Of a DNA stretch of 64,000 bases, positions 16,903-27,113 are shown in pieces; the first letter of the stretch is position 1, and every line of letters starts with the position of its first letter. This stretch comes from Paraburkholderia phenazinium. Lineage in GTDB: Bacteria > Pseudomonadota > Gammaproteobacteria > Burkholderiales > Burkholderiaceae. The position numbers and the translations under genes are program-made. Below the pieces are notes generated by a model that was given only the letters and a program-made list of their open reading frames with translations, was not told where the DNA came from and did not search any database. Where the stretch lies: contig NZ_FSRM01000002.1 of NCBI RefSeq assembly GCF_900141745.1, forward strand, positions 3,162,001-3,226,000, written 5' to 3'.

Positions 16903-18465
16903 CTACGGCGCCGCGTAGGACATCTCGCTATCGACACTGAAGACCGACACCGCATCGCGCAGCGCTTGCGCCTGCTGCGCCAACGCCTGCGCCGCAGCCG
17001 ATGCCTGCTCGACGAGTGCCGCGTTTTGCTGGGTGACTTCGTCCATCTGGGTAACCGCGGTATTCACCTGCCCAATGCCGATGCTTTGCTCCTCGGACGC
17101 GGCAGCAAGCTCGTTCATGATGTCGGTCGTGCGCCCCGCGGAGGACACGATTTCGTCCATCGTGCGGCCCGCGTTTTCGACCAGCTTCGATCCCGTATCG
17201 ATCCTCGTCACCGATTCCGTAATCAGATCCTTGATTTCCTTCGCGGCGCTCGCGCTTCGTTGTGCGAGTGCACGAACCTCGCCGGCTACCACGGCGAACC
17301 CGCGGCCCTGTTCGCCGGCGCGCGCGGCCTCGACCGCCGCGTTGAGCGCCAGGATGTTGGTCTGGAATGCGATCCCTTCGATGACGCTAATAATCTCCGC
17401 GACCCGCGCCGAGCTTTCGGCAATCTCTTGCATGGTCGCAACGACGCGCCCGATCTCCGCACCGCCGCGTTGCGCGACGCCCGAGCCCGCGCCGGCCAGC
17501 TGGCTTGCCTGCTTGGCGTTGTCCGCGTTGTGGCGTACGGCGCTGGTCAACTGTTCCATGCTCGACGCCGTTTGCTCCAGGGAAGCGGCCTGCTCTTCCG
17601 TTCGCTGGGACAGATCGGTGTTGCCTTGCGCAATCTCGCCGGCCGCCACGGAAATGGATTCGCTCGAGCTTTTGATGCCTCGGACGATGCCCGTCAACTG
17701 CTCTTTCATGGTGGCAAGCGAATGCATGAGGCTCATGTTGTCCCCCGCCTTCAACCGCACGGCGACGCGCAGATTGCCGGCTGCAATCGCGCTCGCGATG
17801 GCCGCGGCCTCGCCAGGTTCTCCGCCGAGTTGTCGCGCGAAGCCGCGGGCGATAAAGAGCGCCACGCCCAGCGCGACAGCAGCCGCCGCGACGATCAAAC
17901 CGACTACCAGCGCGATCGCAGCGTGGTACGCCTCGTCGGCCACCTTCCCTTCTTGCGACGTGCCTTGCTCATTGATAGCGACGATCTTGTCGATATCTTT
18001 CGCGATGGCATCGCGAACCGTCCCGGACTGTCCGGTCAGGACGCTCATGGCCTGCTGCGGATTGCCCGCTTTCGCCGCGGTCCGAACCTGCTGATCGAGG
18101 TCCATGTACTGCGACATCAGGAGCTGGATGTCCGCAAACGCCGTCTTCTCCTCCGGCTCGGAGATGAGCTTTTCGTATTCCGCACTCGCGCTGCGGAAGG
18201 CCTCGATGCGCGGCGCCATCCTCGCATCCACCGCCTGCGCCTCGGCAACCTTGTCGGTGGAGGCCATGCGGAACTCGGAGAGACGGATCTGGTTCAGAGC
18301 GTTCTGCATCCGCAGACTGCTGCTGACACTGGCTGACCATTTATCGCGAAGCGCTGCGACGTGGTCGTTTTCGGCGCTCACCTCGTAGAGCGAAAACGCC
18401 CCTAGCCCGATCAGCAGCAGGATAACCACCGCAAAGCCTGAAACAAGCTGCGTCACGACTCTCAT
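16903..18465 (-). CDS. Methyl-accepting chemotaxis protein (520 aa)
   Basis: A first transmembrane helix (about residues 7-28) is followed by a helical periplasmic four-helix-bundle domain (about 30-180), a second helix (about 185-210), HAMP, and the cytoplasmic signalling hairpin. The hairpin tip [36 protein letters not shown] is conserved. Alanine- and glutamine-rich methylation helices flank it. The C terminus (SYAAP) lacks the NWETF-type tether for CheR/CheB. ATG 18465 is chosen; the upstream extension to 18558 is not hydrophobic. The ligand is unknown, and no other chemotaxis gene is nearby. Confidence 0.92.
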   Translation of the reverse strand: MRVVTQLVSGFAVVILLLIGLGAFSLYEVSAENDHVAALRDKWSASVSSSLRMQNALNQIRLSEFRMASTDKVAEAQAVDARMAPRIEAFRSASAEYEKLISEPEEKTAFADIQLLMSQYMDLDQQVRTAAKAGNPQQAMSVLTGQSGTVRDAIAKDIDKIVAINEQGTSQEGKVADEAYHAAIALVVGLIVAAAAVALGVALFIARGFARQLGGEPGEAAAIASAIAAGNLRVAVRLKAGDNMSLMHSLATMKEQLTGIVRGIKSSSESISVAAGEIAQGNTDLSQRTEEQAASLEQTASSMEQLTSAVRHNADNAKQASQLAGAGSGVAQRGGAEIGRVVATMQEIAESSARVAEIISVIEGIAFQTNILALNAAVEAARAGEQGRGFAVVAGEVRALAQRSASAAKEIKDLITESVTRIDTGSKLVENAGRTMDEIVSSAGRTTDIMNELAAASEEQSIGIGQVNTAVTQMDEVTQQNAALVEQASAAAQALAQQAQALRDAVSVFSVDSEMSYAAP

Positions 18466-18744
18466 GTTCTTAAGAAACGGCAAGATAACGTCCTTATTTG
18501 CTGTGACTGACAGAACCGGGCGCCGACTCGTTTCGCGGCGTCGCGACACATCCCGCAAGCAACACGTGATCAGGAGACCCGTTGCGCTACGTGGAAAACG
18601 AAGGCGACACTATTCCGGTTCCACTCAGTGCGGTGGCTCGAATTGTCAAGGTCTCCATGTTTTATCGGCAAATCGCCTCAATTCTTTAAGCGGCGACCAG
18701 TCGGCCGCCCTCAGAAAGGCTTACGTGTTCTTTCCCCGCCGCGC

Positions 18745-19287
18745 TTACCTTGCCGACAGCACCTTCGCATGCATTTCGATGGTCAACGCCTCGATTCTCT
18801 GGCTCAGTTGCCGCGTGATTTCGGTGAGTTCCGTGTTCTGCTTCAACAGCGTGGCCATCTGTGAGGTGTGCTCAGCCATCTGCAGTTGCCGCTCTTCGGC
18901 GGACTTCGCGATCGCTTCCCGATGCTGGGCGTCCGCATCTGCGAGTGCCTTGTCGCGATCGGCCTGACGCGTCTGCGCCAGCAGGATCAATGGCGCCGCG
19001 TAGGCGGATTGCAAACTGAAAGCAAGATTGAGAAGGATGAAAGGATAGACGTCGAATTTGGTGACGCCCGTCATGTTCAGGATGACCCAGATTGCGACGA
19101 TCAGGGTCTGCCCGAGGAGAAACGTAGGCGTGCCGAAGAAGCGCGCGAACGCTTCGGCCTTGAGCGCAAACCAGTCGTCTCCGAAGGTCGACGTTACGTG
19201 GTTGTAAGGAAGGTGAAACCGCAGATGCGGCCAACGTTCGTGTTTCGGGGACGACTTGTCGGCTTTGGCTTGATCGAATGGCGTCAT
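18745..19287 (-). CDS. DUF1003 membrane protein (180 aa)
   Basis: Residues about 45-105 contain the DUF1003 pattern with two membrane helices: FFGTPTFLLGQTLIVAIWVILN and FILLNLAFSLQSAYAAPLILLAQ. Residues about 105-175 form a charged helical, probably coiled-coil tail (DADAQHREAIAKSAEERQLQ). The family is widespread and has no established function. The start has only a weak ribosome binding site. Confidence 0.85.
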   Translation of the reverse strand: MTPFDQAKADKSSPKHERWPHLRFHLPYNHVTSTFGDDWFALKAEAFARFFGTPTFLLGQTLIVAIWVILNMTGVTKFDVYPFILLNLAFSLQSAYAAPLILLAQTRQADRDKALADADAQHREAIAKSAEERQLQMAEHTSQMATLLKQNTELTEITRQLSQRIEALTIEMHAKVLSAR

Positions 19288-19350
19288 GATGTTGAACTCG
19301 CTCTGGGTGGAAAACGCGTCAATCTACATGAGCGAGATGAAATTCGCCTC

Positions 19351-20520
19351 CTACAGTCGCTTCGTTAAAACCGCCGCTATCTTCCGATACACGCGTTCCG
19401 CCAGCGCCCATAACAACGGCAACTCGATCAACCGCCCGCGCAGATTCAGCACGAGCAGTAGCGATTCATGCCGCGTCACCCGATCGGCCCAACGCGCTTT
19501 ATAGTCGCCGTGCAGCGGCCGGAAATCGAAGTCGCGGCCATTCGCGTGCGCCCATTGCGCGAGAAACTCGACGAGCAGATTCCCCACCGAAAACGTCCCG
19601 AAGGCCTCGTCATAGGTCGTGATGAAATACTCGACGGTCCGCGTGCCGACGAGGTTGACCGAAGCCGCTACCGGCCGCCCATCCACCGTCACGAATGCGA
19701 CGAGCGGGACGTTAGACAGGTCTGTGCGCCGCGCCAGCGCAATGAAAAAATCGCGCACCTGATTGTCCATCAGATAGCGCGACCCGATCCCGCGCGCAAC
19801 AGCCCAATTGCGTTTGTTTTCAAACAACCACGTCAGCGTGCTTTGCGCTTCGTCGGCCGTGCGGCACCATCCGAAACTTACGTCGCCGTGGCGGCGCAGC
19901 CGCTTCACACTCGAACGCAAGGCTGAGCGCAGCGTAGCGTTGCGCGTCGCGAGGAAGTCGTCCCATGACGGATAGGCGCGCAGTCCGATCGCGTATCCTG
20001 GCAACTCGCGCCAGCGCGGTGGCAGCCGTCGCCGCACCCACGAGCCAGGTGCAGCACTCAATGCGTGCTGCAATGCGCTGCCGTTTTCGACCATCGGAAT
20101 TTCGAGCGCATCCGCATGAATCCGCATCATCGCAGCGACCGCGGCCGCGTAGAGCTCAGTACGCCGCGTGTCTTTGATCAACGGACCGCCGTATTCCTCG
20201 CCGCTTCCGCAACCAAGCGAATGCGCGAGCCGCAGCGCTCCTTTGCGAGTAATCGCGACCGGCCACAACGCGAGCAATTCGTGCGCGCCGTACACCATCG
20301 CGACTTCGATCACCGCACCGCTCGCCAGCGCGTGTTCAACCGCAAGCTCGCAGTATTCGAAACTACTGAACGGGGAATGCGCTTCTGCTGTCGCGGACAA
20401 CGCGCACCATTGTGGCTGCAACGCGCGAAATGCAGCGAGCGTCTCGCACGATCGTACGTCGTATCGGAACGAAGCTGTTGGCGATGAGGGTTCGAGCATC
20501 GCGGCCGTGGCTGTAGACAC
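19351..20520 (-). CDS. GNAT/FemAB-like acyltransferase (CelD/BcsL type, 389 aa)
   Basis: The protein has a long N-terminal region followed by an Acetyltransf_6-type domain (about residues 190-330), with LRSALRSSVKRLRRHGDV, the substrate loop LVAFVTVDGRPVAASVNLVG, and the C-terminal DFRPLHGDYKARWADR. Relatives (CelD, BcsL) modify exopolysaccharide or cellulose. The frame starts at GTG 20520 after CAGGAGTCCA, with an ATG at 20499 as an alternative. It is encoded 236 bp downstream of a methyltransferase gene on the same strand, so the two may decorate a surface polymer; that link is inference. Confidence 0.82.
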   Translation of the reverse strand: MSTATAAMLEPSSPTASFRYDVRSCETLAAFRALQPQWCALSATAEAHSPFSSFEYCELAVEHALASGAVIEVAMVYGAHELLALWPVAITRKGALRLAHSLGCGSGEEYGGPLIKDTRRTELYAAAVAAMMRIHADALEIPMVENGSALQHALSAAPGSWVRRRLPPRWRELPGYAIGLRAYPSWDDFLATRNATLRSALRSSVKRLRRHGDVSFGWCRTADEAQSTLTWLFENKRNWAVARGIGSRYLMDNQVRDFFIALARRTDLSNVPLVAFVTVDGRPVAASVNLVGTRTVEYFITTYDEAFGTFSVGNLLVEFLAQWAHANGRDFDFRPLHGDYKARWADRVTRHESLLLVLNLRGRLIELPLLWALAERVYRKIAAVLTKRL

Positions 20521-20756
20521 TGGACTCCTGAATTATTTTGCAGCGCATGCCCCGTGGCGGATTTGCCGTCCTGCCATAACGGGCAATTTACGCGGAGGGG
20601 TAAAGGTGGTCTGGCGGCAGCGCATAGTGTCGAACGAAAAGCACACGCGCGCGACCTATGGTTTCGGCCGTTTCTGGATTTTGGCGGACAAGACCTGGCG
20701 GAGCGCCGGGCAATGTGCAGGCATGGTCGCGCGCAGCGCCGAATGGCCGTTCGACG

Positions 20757-21611
20757 CTATTCAACGGCCGCGCTGAGTTTGTCTTTAGTCGTAATGCGAC
20801 GATTGCGGTCGGCAAAAGCATCGGGCCGCGCACCGCGCACGCTTTGCCAGATGACGACGCCTTCCCGCTCCTCCGGTCCGAAACCCAGTTCGTGCTGATC
20901 GTAGTCGAACATCGTCGCAAACCAGCGCTTTAAATGTTCCGAACCGTCGAACACATCGCCGCAGACCGGATTGTCGTAGACAAGGAAAAGATGCTGGATT
21001 GCGCCGTTCGCGAGCGCCTCTTCGAGCTTGTGCAGCAGCGTGGTCATCAATTCAGGGCCGAACGGATTGAACATGAACACGACTACGTTGCCGGACGGCA
21101 CAGCCATGTCGGCGACATTCGCAACGACCGCGCGGATCGGCGCACGTGCCGGAAAGCGTCGCGCAATGGCGGCCGCGTTTTCATTCGCGGTCTTCACGAG
21201 GTCGACGCTAATGTCGTAGCCCAGTACCCGCGCGAACGGATACTCGGACGCGACGATCAGTGGCCGGCCCTTGCCACAGCCGATGTCGACGAACGTATAG
21301 CCGGCGATATCGCCGAGCGTATCGAGCGCGCGGCGAATGATGGTCGGCTGTGAGCCCATGTAAGGACTCAGTTGATCGGCAAGGAGCGGATCGCGCTGCA
21401 ACGCGAATGCGTCCACCAGGCCGCTGGTATCGATACCAAATTGCAGGTCGAAGGGATGACGGCGCAGACAGCCCGAGTACACCGCGCGCAGCAGCGGCAC
21501 GCGAATGCAGATGCGGCGCAACTGTGGCGTTAGCATTGCGCGCTGCATGAAGTCGGGCAGTTTCGCTACGCCATTCAGGAATGGCTGTTTAAGCGTGCTT
21601 CTTAGAGTCAT
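20757..21611 (-). CDS. Class I SAM-dependent methyltransferase (284 aa)
   Basis: The SAM-binding motif I reads FVDIGCGKGRPL (about residues 108-119) and is followed by the acidic strand LGYDISVD. The family's motif IV appears as VVFMFNPFG. The N-terminal about 60 residues are basic and helical, and the C terminus is charged. The substrate is unknown; the neighbouring acyltransferase suggests a saccharide or lipid. A TCCGGGA-AA-TCCCGGA palindrome (21634-21649) lies 23 bp upstream of the start and may be an operator or hairpin. Confidence 0.85.
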   Translation of the reverse strand: MTLRSTLKQPFLNGVAKLPDFMQRAMLTPQLRRICIRVPLLRAVYSGCLRRHPFDLQFGIDTSGLVDAFALQRDPLLADQLSPYMGSQPTIIRRALDTLGDIAGYTFVDIGCGKGRPLIVASEYPFARVLGYDISVDLVKTANENAAAIARRFPARAPIRAVVANVADMAVPSGNVVVFMFNPFGPELMTTLLHKLEEALANGAIQHLFLVYDNPVCGDVFDGSEHLKRWFATMFDYDQHELGFGPEEREGVVIWQSVRGARPDAFADRNRRITTKDKLSAAVE

Positions 21612-21730
21612 TCGGAGGCGCCGTCTGAAGTGTTCCGGGAAATCCCGGATCCTCCAGACATGATCGCGCCGTCAGGCGACAAACTGCCGCCATAGGTTGG
21701 TTGTAATGCGACAAGACAACGTTGGCGGTC

Positions 21731-21770
21731 GCGGCCCGCGGAACCCGTTAGTCACGAGTCCGCGGGCCGC
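21731..21770 (-). terminator. Strong 12-bp hairpin after the small 110-aa gene
   Basis: GCGGCCCGCGGA (21731-21742) is a perfect inverted repeat of TCCGCGGGCCGC (21759-21770) around a 16-nt loop. It lies 6 bp past the stop of the leftward 110-aa gene. No U-run follows, so it may be a weak terminator or RNA-stabilising hairpin. Confidence 0.45.
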
Positions 21771-21776
21771 ACCGTT

Positions 21777-22109
21777 TCAAGGCCCGCGCACCCGGTGGAA
21801 CAAATGCATCGCGAGATCTTGCAGCCATCCGGCAAGGATCACCGGCCGCTTGAAGGATCGACTTTCGATTGCGCGACCGGGACGTGAGTCAGCCGGCGAG
21901 TCTTCCACGTCGGCCTGAATGCTCGGGCTTCCATGCGCCCAGTATTCGAACGGATAGAACATCCGTGATCGCGCTATCGTCATCGCTCGCTCGGCTTGAT
22001 GCCGGGTGTGGAAGTCGTTGTCGACGCTTGACCCGGTGGGACGCCGGGTCGGGTAGATCGTTTGGATGGACTCGCCGTCACGGGCGGGGGTCGATGTTTT
22101 CGTGTTCAT
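21777..22109 (-). CDS. Unrecognised small protein (110 aa)
   Basis: No family is recognised. The protein is polar, with no clear signal peptide or membrane helix except a moderately hydrophobic patch (about residues 88-105). ATG 22109 is chosen because ACGGAGATATCT sits at the right distance; a longer frame to 22166 would begin inside the leader hairpins. The leader contains unusual overlapping hairpins (22110-22187) described separately, so expression may be controlled at the RNA level. The gene is bracketed by the 12-bp hairpin at 21731-21770. Confidence 0.55.
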   Translation of the reverse strand: MNTKTSTPARDGESIQTIYPTRRPTGSSVDNDFHTRHQAERAMTIARSRMFYPFEYWAHGSPSIQADVEDSPADSRPGRAIESRSFKRPVILAGWLQDLAMHLFHRVRGP

Positions 22110-22187
22110 AGATATCTCCGTTAGTAAGGTCGGAAACGGAGACGGTACAAACAAAACAGGCCTCATCCGTTTCCGGAGAGGCCTGTT
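22110..22187 (-). promoter_or_regulatory. Leader with three mutually exclusive RNA helices; candidate cis-regulatory RNA
   Basis: Read leftward, the RNA first makes a 10-bp hairpin AACAGGCCTC/GAGGCCTGTT (22187-22178 with 22164-22155) followed by UUUUGUUUGU, a U-tailed terminator. Its loop contains CGGAAACGGA (22175-22166). A later segment UCUCCGUUUCCG (22142-22131) can pair in two ways. Its part UCCGUUUCCG is the exact complement of the terminator loop. Its part UCUCCGUU is the exact complement of AACGGAGA (22122-22115), which contains the ribosome site of the 110-aa gene. The terminator, loop contact and ribosome-site hairpin share bases and compete. This is the pattern of an attenuator or riboswitch; the ligand or trigger is unknown. 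All pairings were read by eye; folding energies were not computed. Confidence 0.5.
22146..22187 (-). terminator. Intrinsic terminator in the leader, minus strand
   Basis: This is the U-tailed hairpin of the leader: 10 bp, 13-nt loop, then UUUUGUUUGU. It lies between the end of a short frame at 22211 and the 110-aa gene. Confidence 0.6.
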
Positions 22188-22210
22188 GATCGACGCTTGT
22201 ACCTGTAAAT

Positions 22211-22360
22211 CTAAAGCGAACGAGCCTCCCCCAGGGTGTCCTTGCGGAAACCCTCGCCGCCTTGCAGCGCGAATGCTGGGATGAGGTTCGAAATCATGAC
22301 GCCGAGTTTCTCTTTGAATGCGTGGTCTGTCAATTGATGCATGTTGTGCTTGTGCGACAT
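22211..22360 (-). CDS. Possible short leader or small gene (49 aa), weakly supported
   Basis: A frame from ATG 22360 encodes about 49 residues, with His-rich N terminus MSHKHNMHQLTDH, and stops 24 bp before the terminator. No good ribosome site is seen, and two earlier in-frame ATGs (22402 and 22426) exist. It could be a leader peptide for the attenuator-like element downstream. The family is not recognised. Confidence 0.3.
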   Translation of the reverse strand: MSHKHNMHQLTDHAFKEKLGVMISNLIPAFALQGGEGFRKDTLGEARSL

Positions 22361-22479
22361 TTCAACGGATCGTGTCGGATGTCGCGAGGCGATCTGATGC
22401 ATAGGACATGAAATGCCGTTCGTCATCACCTTTGTTTCCACGGTCAGGACTCGATATGAGCAAGCGGTAAAGCCAGAGA

Positions 22480-23382
22480 CTATTGCGACCGGCTCGCCCA
22501 CTCACGCACCGCCTGAACAAACAACCTGAGTGCGATCGGCGGATGACGATTGGCGGGATAGTAAAGACACGTCCCAGGAAACGACGGACTCCACTCAGGC
22601 AGCAGATGAACCAGATGGCCCGACGCCAGGAGCTCGGCGACCTGATACTCGGGCACCCACGCGATCCCGATGCCGGCCAGCGCTGCTTCGACCATCAGAT
22701 TAAGGCTGCCGAGTGTCATCGGCCCGTCGACATCGATGCTCGCTGTTTTGCCACGATGCTCGAGATCCCAGCGGTACAGCGCTCCGCTCTCAAAGCGAAA
22801 GCGAATGCAACGGTGCTGCTTCAGATCGTGCGGTTCTTTTGGCGACTCATGACGCGACAGATACTCAGGCGATGCCACAGCCGCGAACCGCATATCCGGT
22901 CCGAAGCGAATCGCGATCATGTCGCGCGGTACGTCCTGAAGCACCCGGATGCCGGCGTCGAAACCGTCCGCGACAATATCCACCAATCGCGTGTCCACCA
23001 CGAACTCGACATGGATGTCTGGATAAGCCGCGAGAAACTCCGGAAGCACATGGCGCACGAGCGGCCTTGCCGCCGACTCCGATGCGCTAATCCGGATTGA
23101 GCCCGACGGACGATCGCGCGTGGAAGCAACCTCGTTCACCGCGTCTTCAAGATCGGCGACGGCAGGTCCAACGCGCCGCAGAAGTTGTTCGCCGGCTTCG
23201 GTGAGCGCGACGGACCGGGTCGTGCGATTGAACAGTCGCACGTTTATCCGCTCCTCCAGACCTCGCATTGAATGGCTCAGCGCCGACGGTGAGACTCCGA
23301 GCGTGCGCGCCGCTGCGCGGAAGCTTCGATGCTCGGCAATGGCAATGAAAGCAGTCAGCTCGGACAGGCCGGCACGCGGCAT
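22480..23382 (-). CDS. LysR-family transcriptional regulator (300 aa)
   Basis: The N-terminal helix-turn-helix is typical: LTAFIAIAEHRSFRAAARTLGVSPSALSHSMRGLEERI (about residues 9-46). The C-terminal effector domain carries the usual substrate-binding fold and ends in LFVQAVREWA. GAGGAGAATTCAACT precedes ATG 23382; a longer frame to 23523 lacks such support. It is divergent from an aldo/keto reductase gene across 135 bp, the arrangement in which LysR proteins control the neighbour. That neighbour is now a pseudogene, so the regulator may have lost its main target. Confidence 0.9.
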   Translation of the reverse strand: MPRAGLSELTAFIAIAEHRSFRAAARTLGVSPSALSHSMRGLEERINVRLFNRTTRSVALTEAGEQLLRRVGPAVADLEDAVNEVASTRDRPSGSIRISASESAARPLVRHVLPEFLAAYPDIHVEFVVDTRLVDIVADGFDAGIRVLQDVPRDMIAIRFGPDMRFAAVASPEYLSRHESPKEPHDLKQHRCIRFRFESGALYRWDLEHRGKTASIDVDGPMTLGSLNLMVEAALAGIGIAWVPEYQVAELLASGHLVHLLPEWSPSFPGTCLYYPANRHPPIALRLFVQAVREWASRSQ

Positions 23383-23448
23383 AGTTGAATTCTCCTCAAT
23401 ATGCTGTGCAAGTCTAGCCTGATTGTTGAGCAACATACAACAGCCTAA

Positions 23449-24501
<1,053 letters not shown>

Positions 24502-24599
24502 AGCGTCGAACGGTTCAGCGCGCGCTGCAACGCGCTGACATAGTCAGAACCCTACGAACCAAGGTTAGCCGTCGCATTCTCCATCACAACCCGCTTCAA

Positions 24600-24974
24600 T
24601 TGCGCCAAAGCCGGCGGTGCATCTGCGCGCCCGGTATGCAAAACAAGGGACTGCTGCTGATCGACTCTCAGGGACACTATTCGCTGCAGATTTTCAAGGC
24701 GGAACGCCCGCAATTCGCTTCGGGCGACAAGGGCGCGGGAACACCGGCCGAGTATAAAGAGGCCGTCATGGGTTCCAGCACCCACTTCGGTACGATCAGC
24801 GTCGGCCCGGTTAATGGAACCTTGACGGTCCATGTAGAGAACGCGTCCTTTCCCAATTGGGAAGGACAGTCGCAAAAGCGAAGCTACGAACTTAAGGACG
24901 GTGAATTGAGCTACCGCGTGACACCTCGCCCGAATGGCGATGTGCCGATTTCGGTGTGGCGACGGGTGGACTGA
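24600..24974 (+). pseudogene. 5'-truncated lipocalin-like domain gene
   Basis: From about 24630 the frame reads NKGLLLIDSQGHYSLQIF and ends with PNWEGQSQKRSYELK and ISVWRRV, the C-terminal two thirds of the lipocalin-like (PF13924-type) secreted proteins. The usual N terminus, a signal peptide and first strand, is missing: the bases upstream translate to an unrelated Arg- and Cys-rich sequence, and only a TTG start is available. It is probably a remnant. It lies just 98 bp after the broken reductase, pointing to local deletion. Confidence 0.6.
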
Positions 24975-25095
24975 AGGGGATCAGGCAAACAATCACAGCA
25001 GGTCTGCCGCTCGAGACAACGAACGGCAGACCTCACAACCGATAGAACGCAAACCTGTTGCCGGCATCGGCAACCATCGTTCTCAGCCCGGTCGC

Positions 25096-25461
25096 TTAAT
25101 GCGCGTTGAGCAGGACGCTGGCAATAACGCCGGTTGCGACGGCGGCGAGCACGTAGTCGCCGTTCACACCGACCCACTGATATCCGCGCGGCGGCGCCTG
25201 AAGGCCGTGGTCATGCCAGTCGTCGACCACGTAGTTACGATCGCGGTACTCCGCCGGCAACCGTTCGCCCTTGTGCCAATCGTTGTGCGGAACCGGACCT
25301 CCAGGGCCGCCCATCGACGCCTCATGCGGTGCAGGTCCGCGGCCATGTCCACGCTGAACCGGGCGCTGGCCGTGATCATCATTGTGCGGCTGGGCAATAG
25401 CGGCAACGGACGTACCCAGTAACGATACGATCAAAAACGGTACGGCAAATGTCGACTTCAT
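25096..25461 (-). CDS. RcnB-family periplasmic protein (121 aa)
   Basis: A signal peptide (about residues 1-23, cleaved near AIAQ) precedes a His-rich linker. The RcnB-type region follows: DWHKGERLPAEYR, YVVDDWHDHGL and PPRGYQWVGVNGDYVLAAVATGVI. RcnB proteins act in the periplasm in nickel and cobalt homeostasis, but many betaproteobacterial members have no metal link. TGAGGCGAAACC precedes the ATG. No nickel efflux gene is nearby. Confidence 0.85.
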   Translation of the reverse strand: MKSTFAVPFLIVSLLGTSVAAIAQPHNDDHGQRPVQRGHGRGPAPHEASMGGPGGPVPHNDWHKGERLPAEYRDRNYVVDDWHDHGLQAPPRGYQWVGVNGDYVLAAVATGVIASVLLNAH

Positions 25462-25801
25462 GGTTTCGCCTCAGAGTGAATGACGGAATAGCGGTTTGGC
25501 GCTCCAGCTCCAGACGGGGCAAAGCGCCAGTTGCGTCTTGACCGTGTCGCTATGCGAAATGGATCGCCTGGCGGGGGTCAACGTCGGACGCCGGCAAATG
25601 ATGTCATAAGAACGCGTGCAGGCTCAAATCGATCGGCACATTTCGGCTGCTTCGAAGCGCGTTCTAAGAATGTTTGACATTCGACGCTACCACCGCGACC
25701 ACATCAATTGTGTGAATTGCAGCAATTGCTTCGGGTACCTGACCTGGGCCAACATGTGTTGCACCAGAAACAGCACCCTTGCATGGCTCCCAACGCATAC
25801 G
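25462..25801. other. Intergenic region without a recognised gene
   Basis: This 340-bp divergent stretch separates the RcnB-like gene from the broken MFS gene. CAATTG-containing segments (AATTGTGTGAATTGCAGCAA, about 25707-25726) are locally AT-rich and could be promoter elements. No clear box spacing or hairpin was found. Confidence 0.3.
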
Positions 25802-27113
25802 ATGAAACCGGTCAACGAATCCTGGATCCGCGACGCGGCGGCCGGTCTGCCGTCCACGCCGTCTATCGCAGCACACCCTGCCTACCCTGCAAGTACCTCC
25901 GCAACTGCAAGCACACCGGCACCCGCCAGCGGCCTGCAGGCGACCGCCATACTGCTGTTCGGCTACGCGATTCTGATTACCGGCAATGGCCTGCTGGGCA
26001 CGCTCATCTCGCTGCGGCTGATCCAGCAGCAGACGCCGTCGCTGGTGGTCGGCGTAGTGCAATCGGCTTATTTACATCGGCTTCATGGTCGGCGCGCTAT
26101 GGGGCGGCGGCCTGATCGGGCGGGTCGGACATCATCGCGCCTTTGTCACGTTCGCCGCGGTCTCGGCATGCTGCGCGCTCGGTTATGCTGCGTGGAGTTC
26201 GGCCGCGACGTGGGCTGCGTTGCGCTTTGTGATGGGCTTTTGCCTCGTCGGCATTTTCACGGTGGTGGAAAGCTGGCTGCATCAGTCGGCCAGTAACGCG
26301 CAGCGCGGACGGGTATTTTCCGCGTACATGATCACGAACTACCTGGGTGTCGGCACGGGGCAGTTTCTGATCAGCCTCGCCGATCCAGCCGGCTTCGCCC
26401 TCTTCAGCCTCGTCAGCGCGCTGTTTTCCGCTTCACTGATACCGGTTGCACTGGCCGGTAACGCACCCGTGCCGACTGCTCCGACGGAGGCTCCTGAGAG
26501 CAGCGGCGGTTCGCGTCTCGCACGCGGACTCTCGGGCTTGAGCACGGTCTACAGATGGGCGCCGCTCGGAGTGTATGGCTGCCTCGCCGCCGGTCTGCTG
26601 AACAGCGGTTTCTATACAATGCAGCCGGTGTTCATGCGCCGGCTCGGCTATTCGGTCACCGACGTCTCGCACTTCATGGGCTTCGCGCTGCTTGCGGCGC
26701 TCCTGCCGCAATGGCCGGTTGCGAGGCTCGCCGATCTGTTCGACCGGCGCATCGTCATCCTGTCAATTACTGCGCTTGCTGCGGTGTGCAGCCTGCTGCT
26801 GTTCGTGCTGCCTGGCGGCACGCTGGTCGAGGTGCTTGGGTACGTGTATGTCAGCGTGGTGTTCTCGCTGTACGGCGTGGCGACGTCGTACGTCAACGAC
26901 TGCATTCCGGCCGGCCAGCGTATCGCCGTCAGTGCCGGGCTGCTGCTGATCTTCTCGCTGGGCGCGAGCGCGGGGCCGACTTTGGCGTCGGCGCTCATGG
27001 GACTCGCAGGTCCAGGCGGACTCTATCTGTTCACGTTGCTTGTGACCGGCACGCTCGCGGGCCTCGCGCTCAGCAGTTTGCGCGCGACCCCTAGCGTCAA
27101 TGCGGCGCGCTGA
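25802..27113 (+). pseudogene. MFS transporter (YcaD-like) with a single-base frameshift near 26074
   Basis: The first frame (from ATG 25802) reads the N-terminal tail and helix 1 (LLFGYAILITGNGLLGTLI) and then LVVGVVQSAY. After about 26072 it turns to nonsense. The +1 frame continues with IGFMVGALWGGGLIGRVGHHRAF and VVESWLHQSASNAQRGRVFSAYM to the end at 27113, as in the YcaD-type drug transporters. One extra base in TATTTACATC (26069-26078) explains the shift. The product would lose about ten helices unless translation restarts at ATG 26085. It overlaps the convergent lutC end by 17 bp. Either a true pseudogene or a sequencing error. Confidence 0.82.

Noticed and set aside
16903..18336. Long plus-strand frame opposite the chemotaxis receptor
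   Set aside because: It is antisense to a gene with all the hallmarks of an MCP; the encoded protein is Arg/His-rich without domains.
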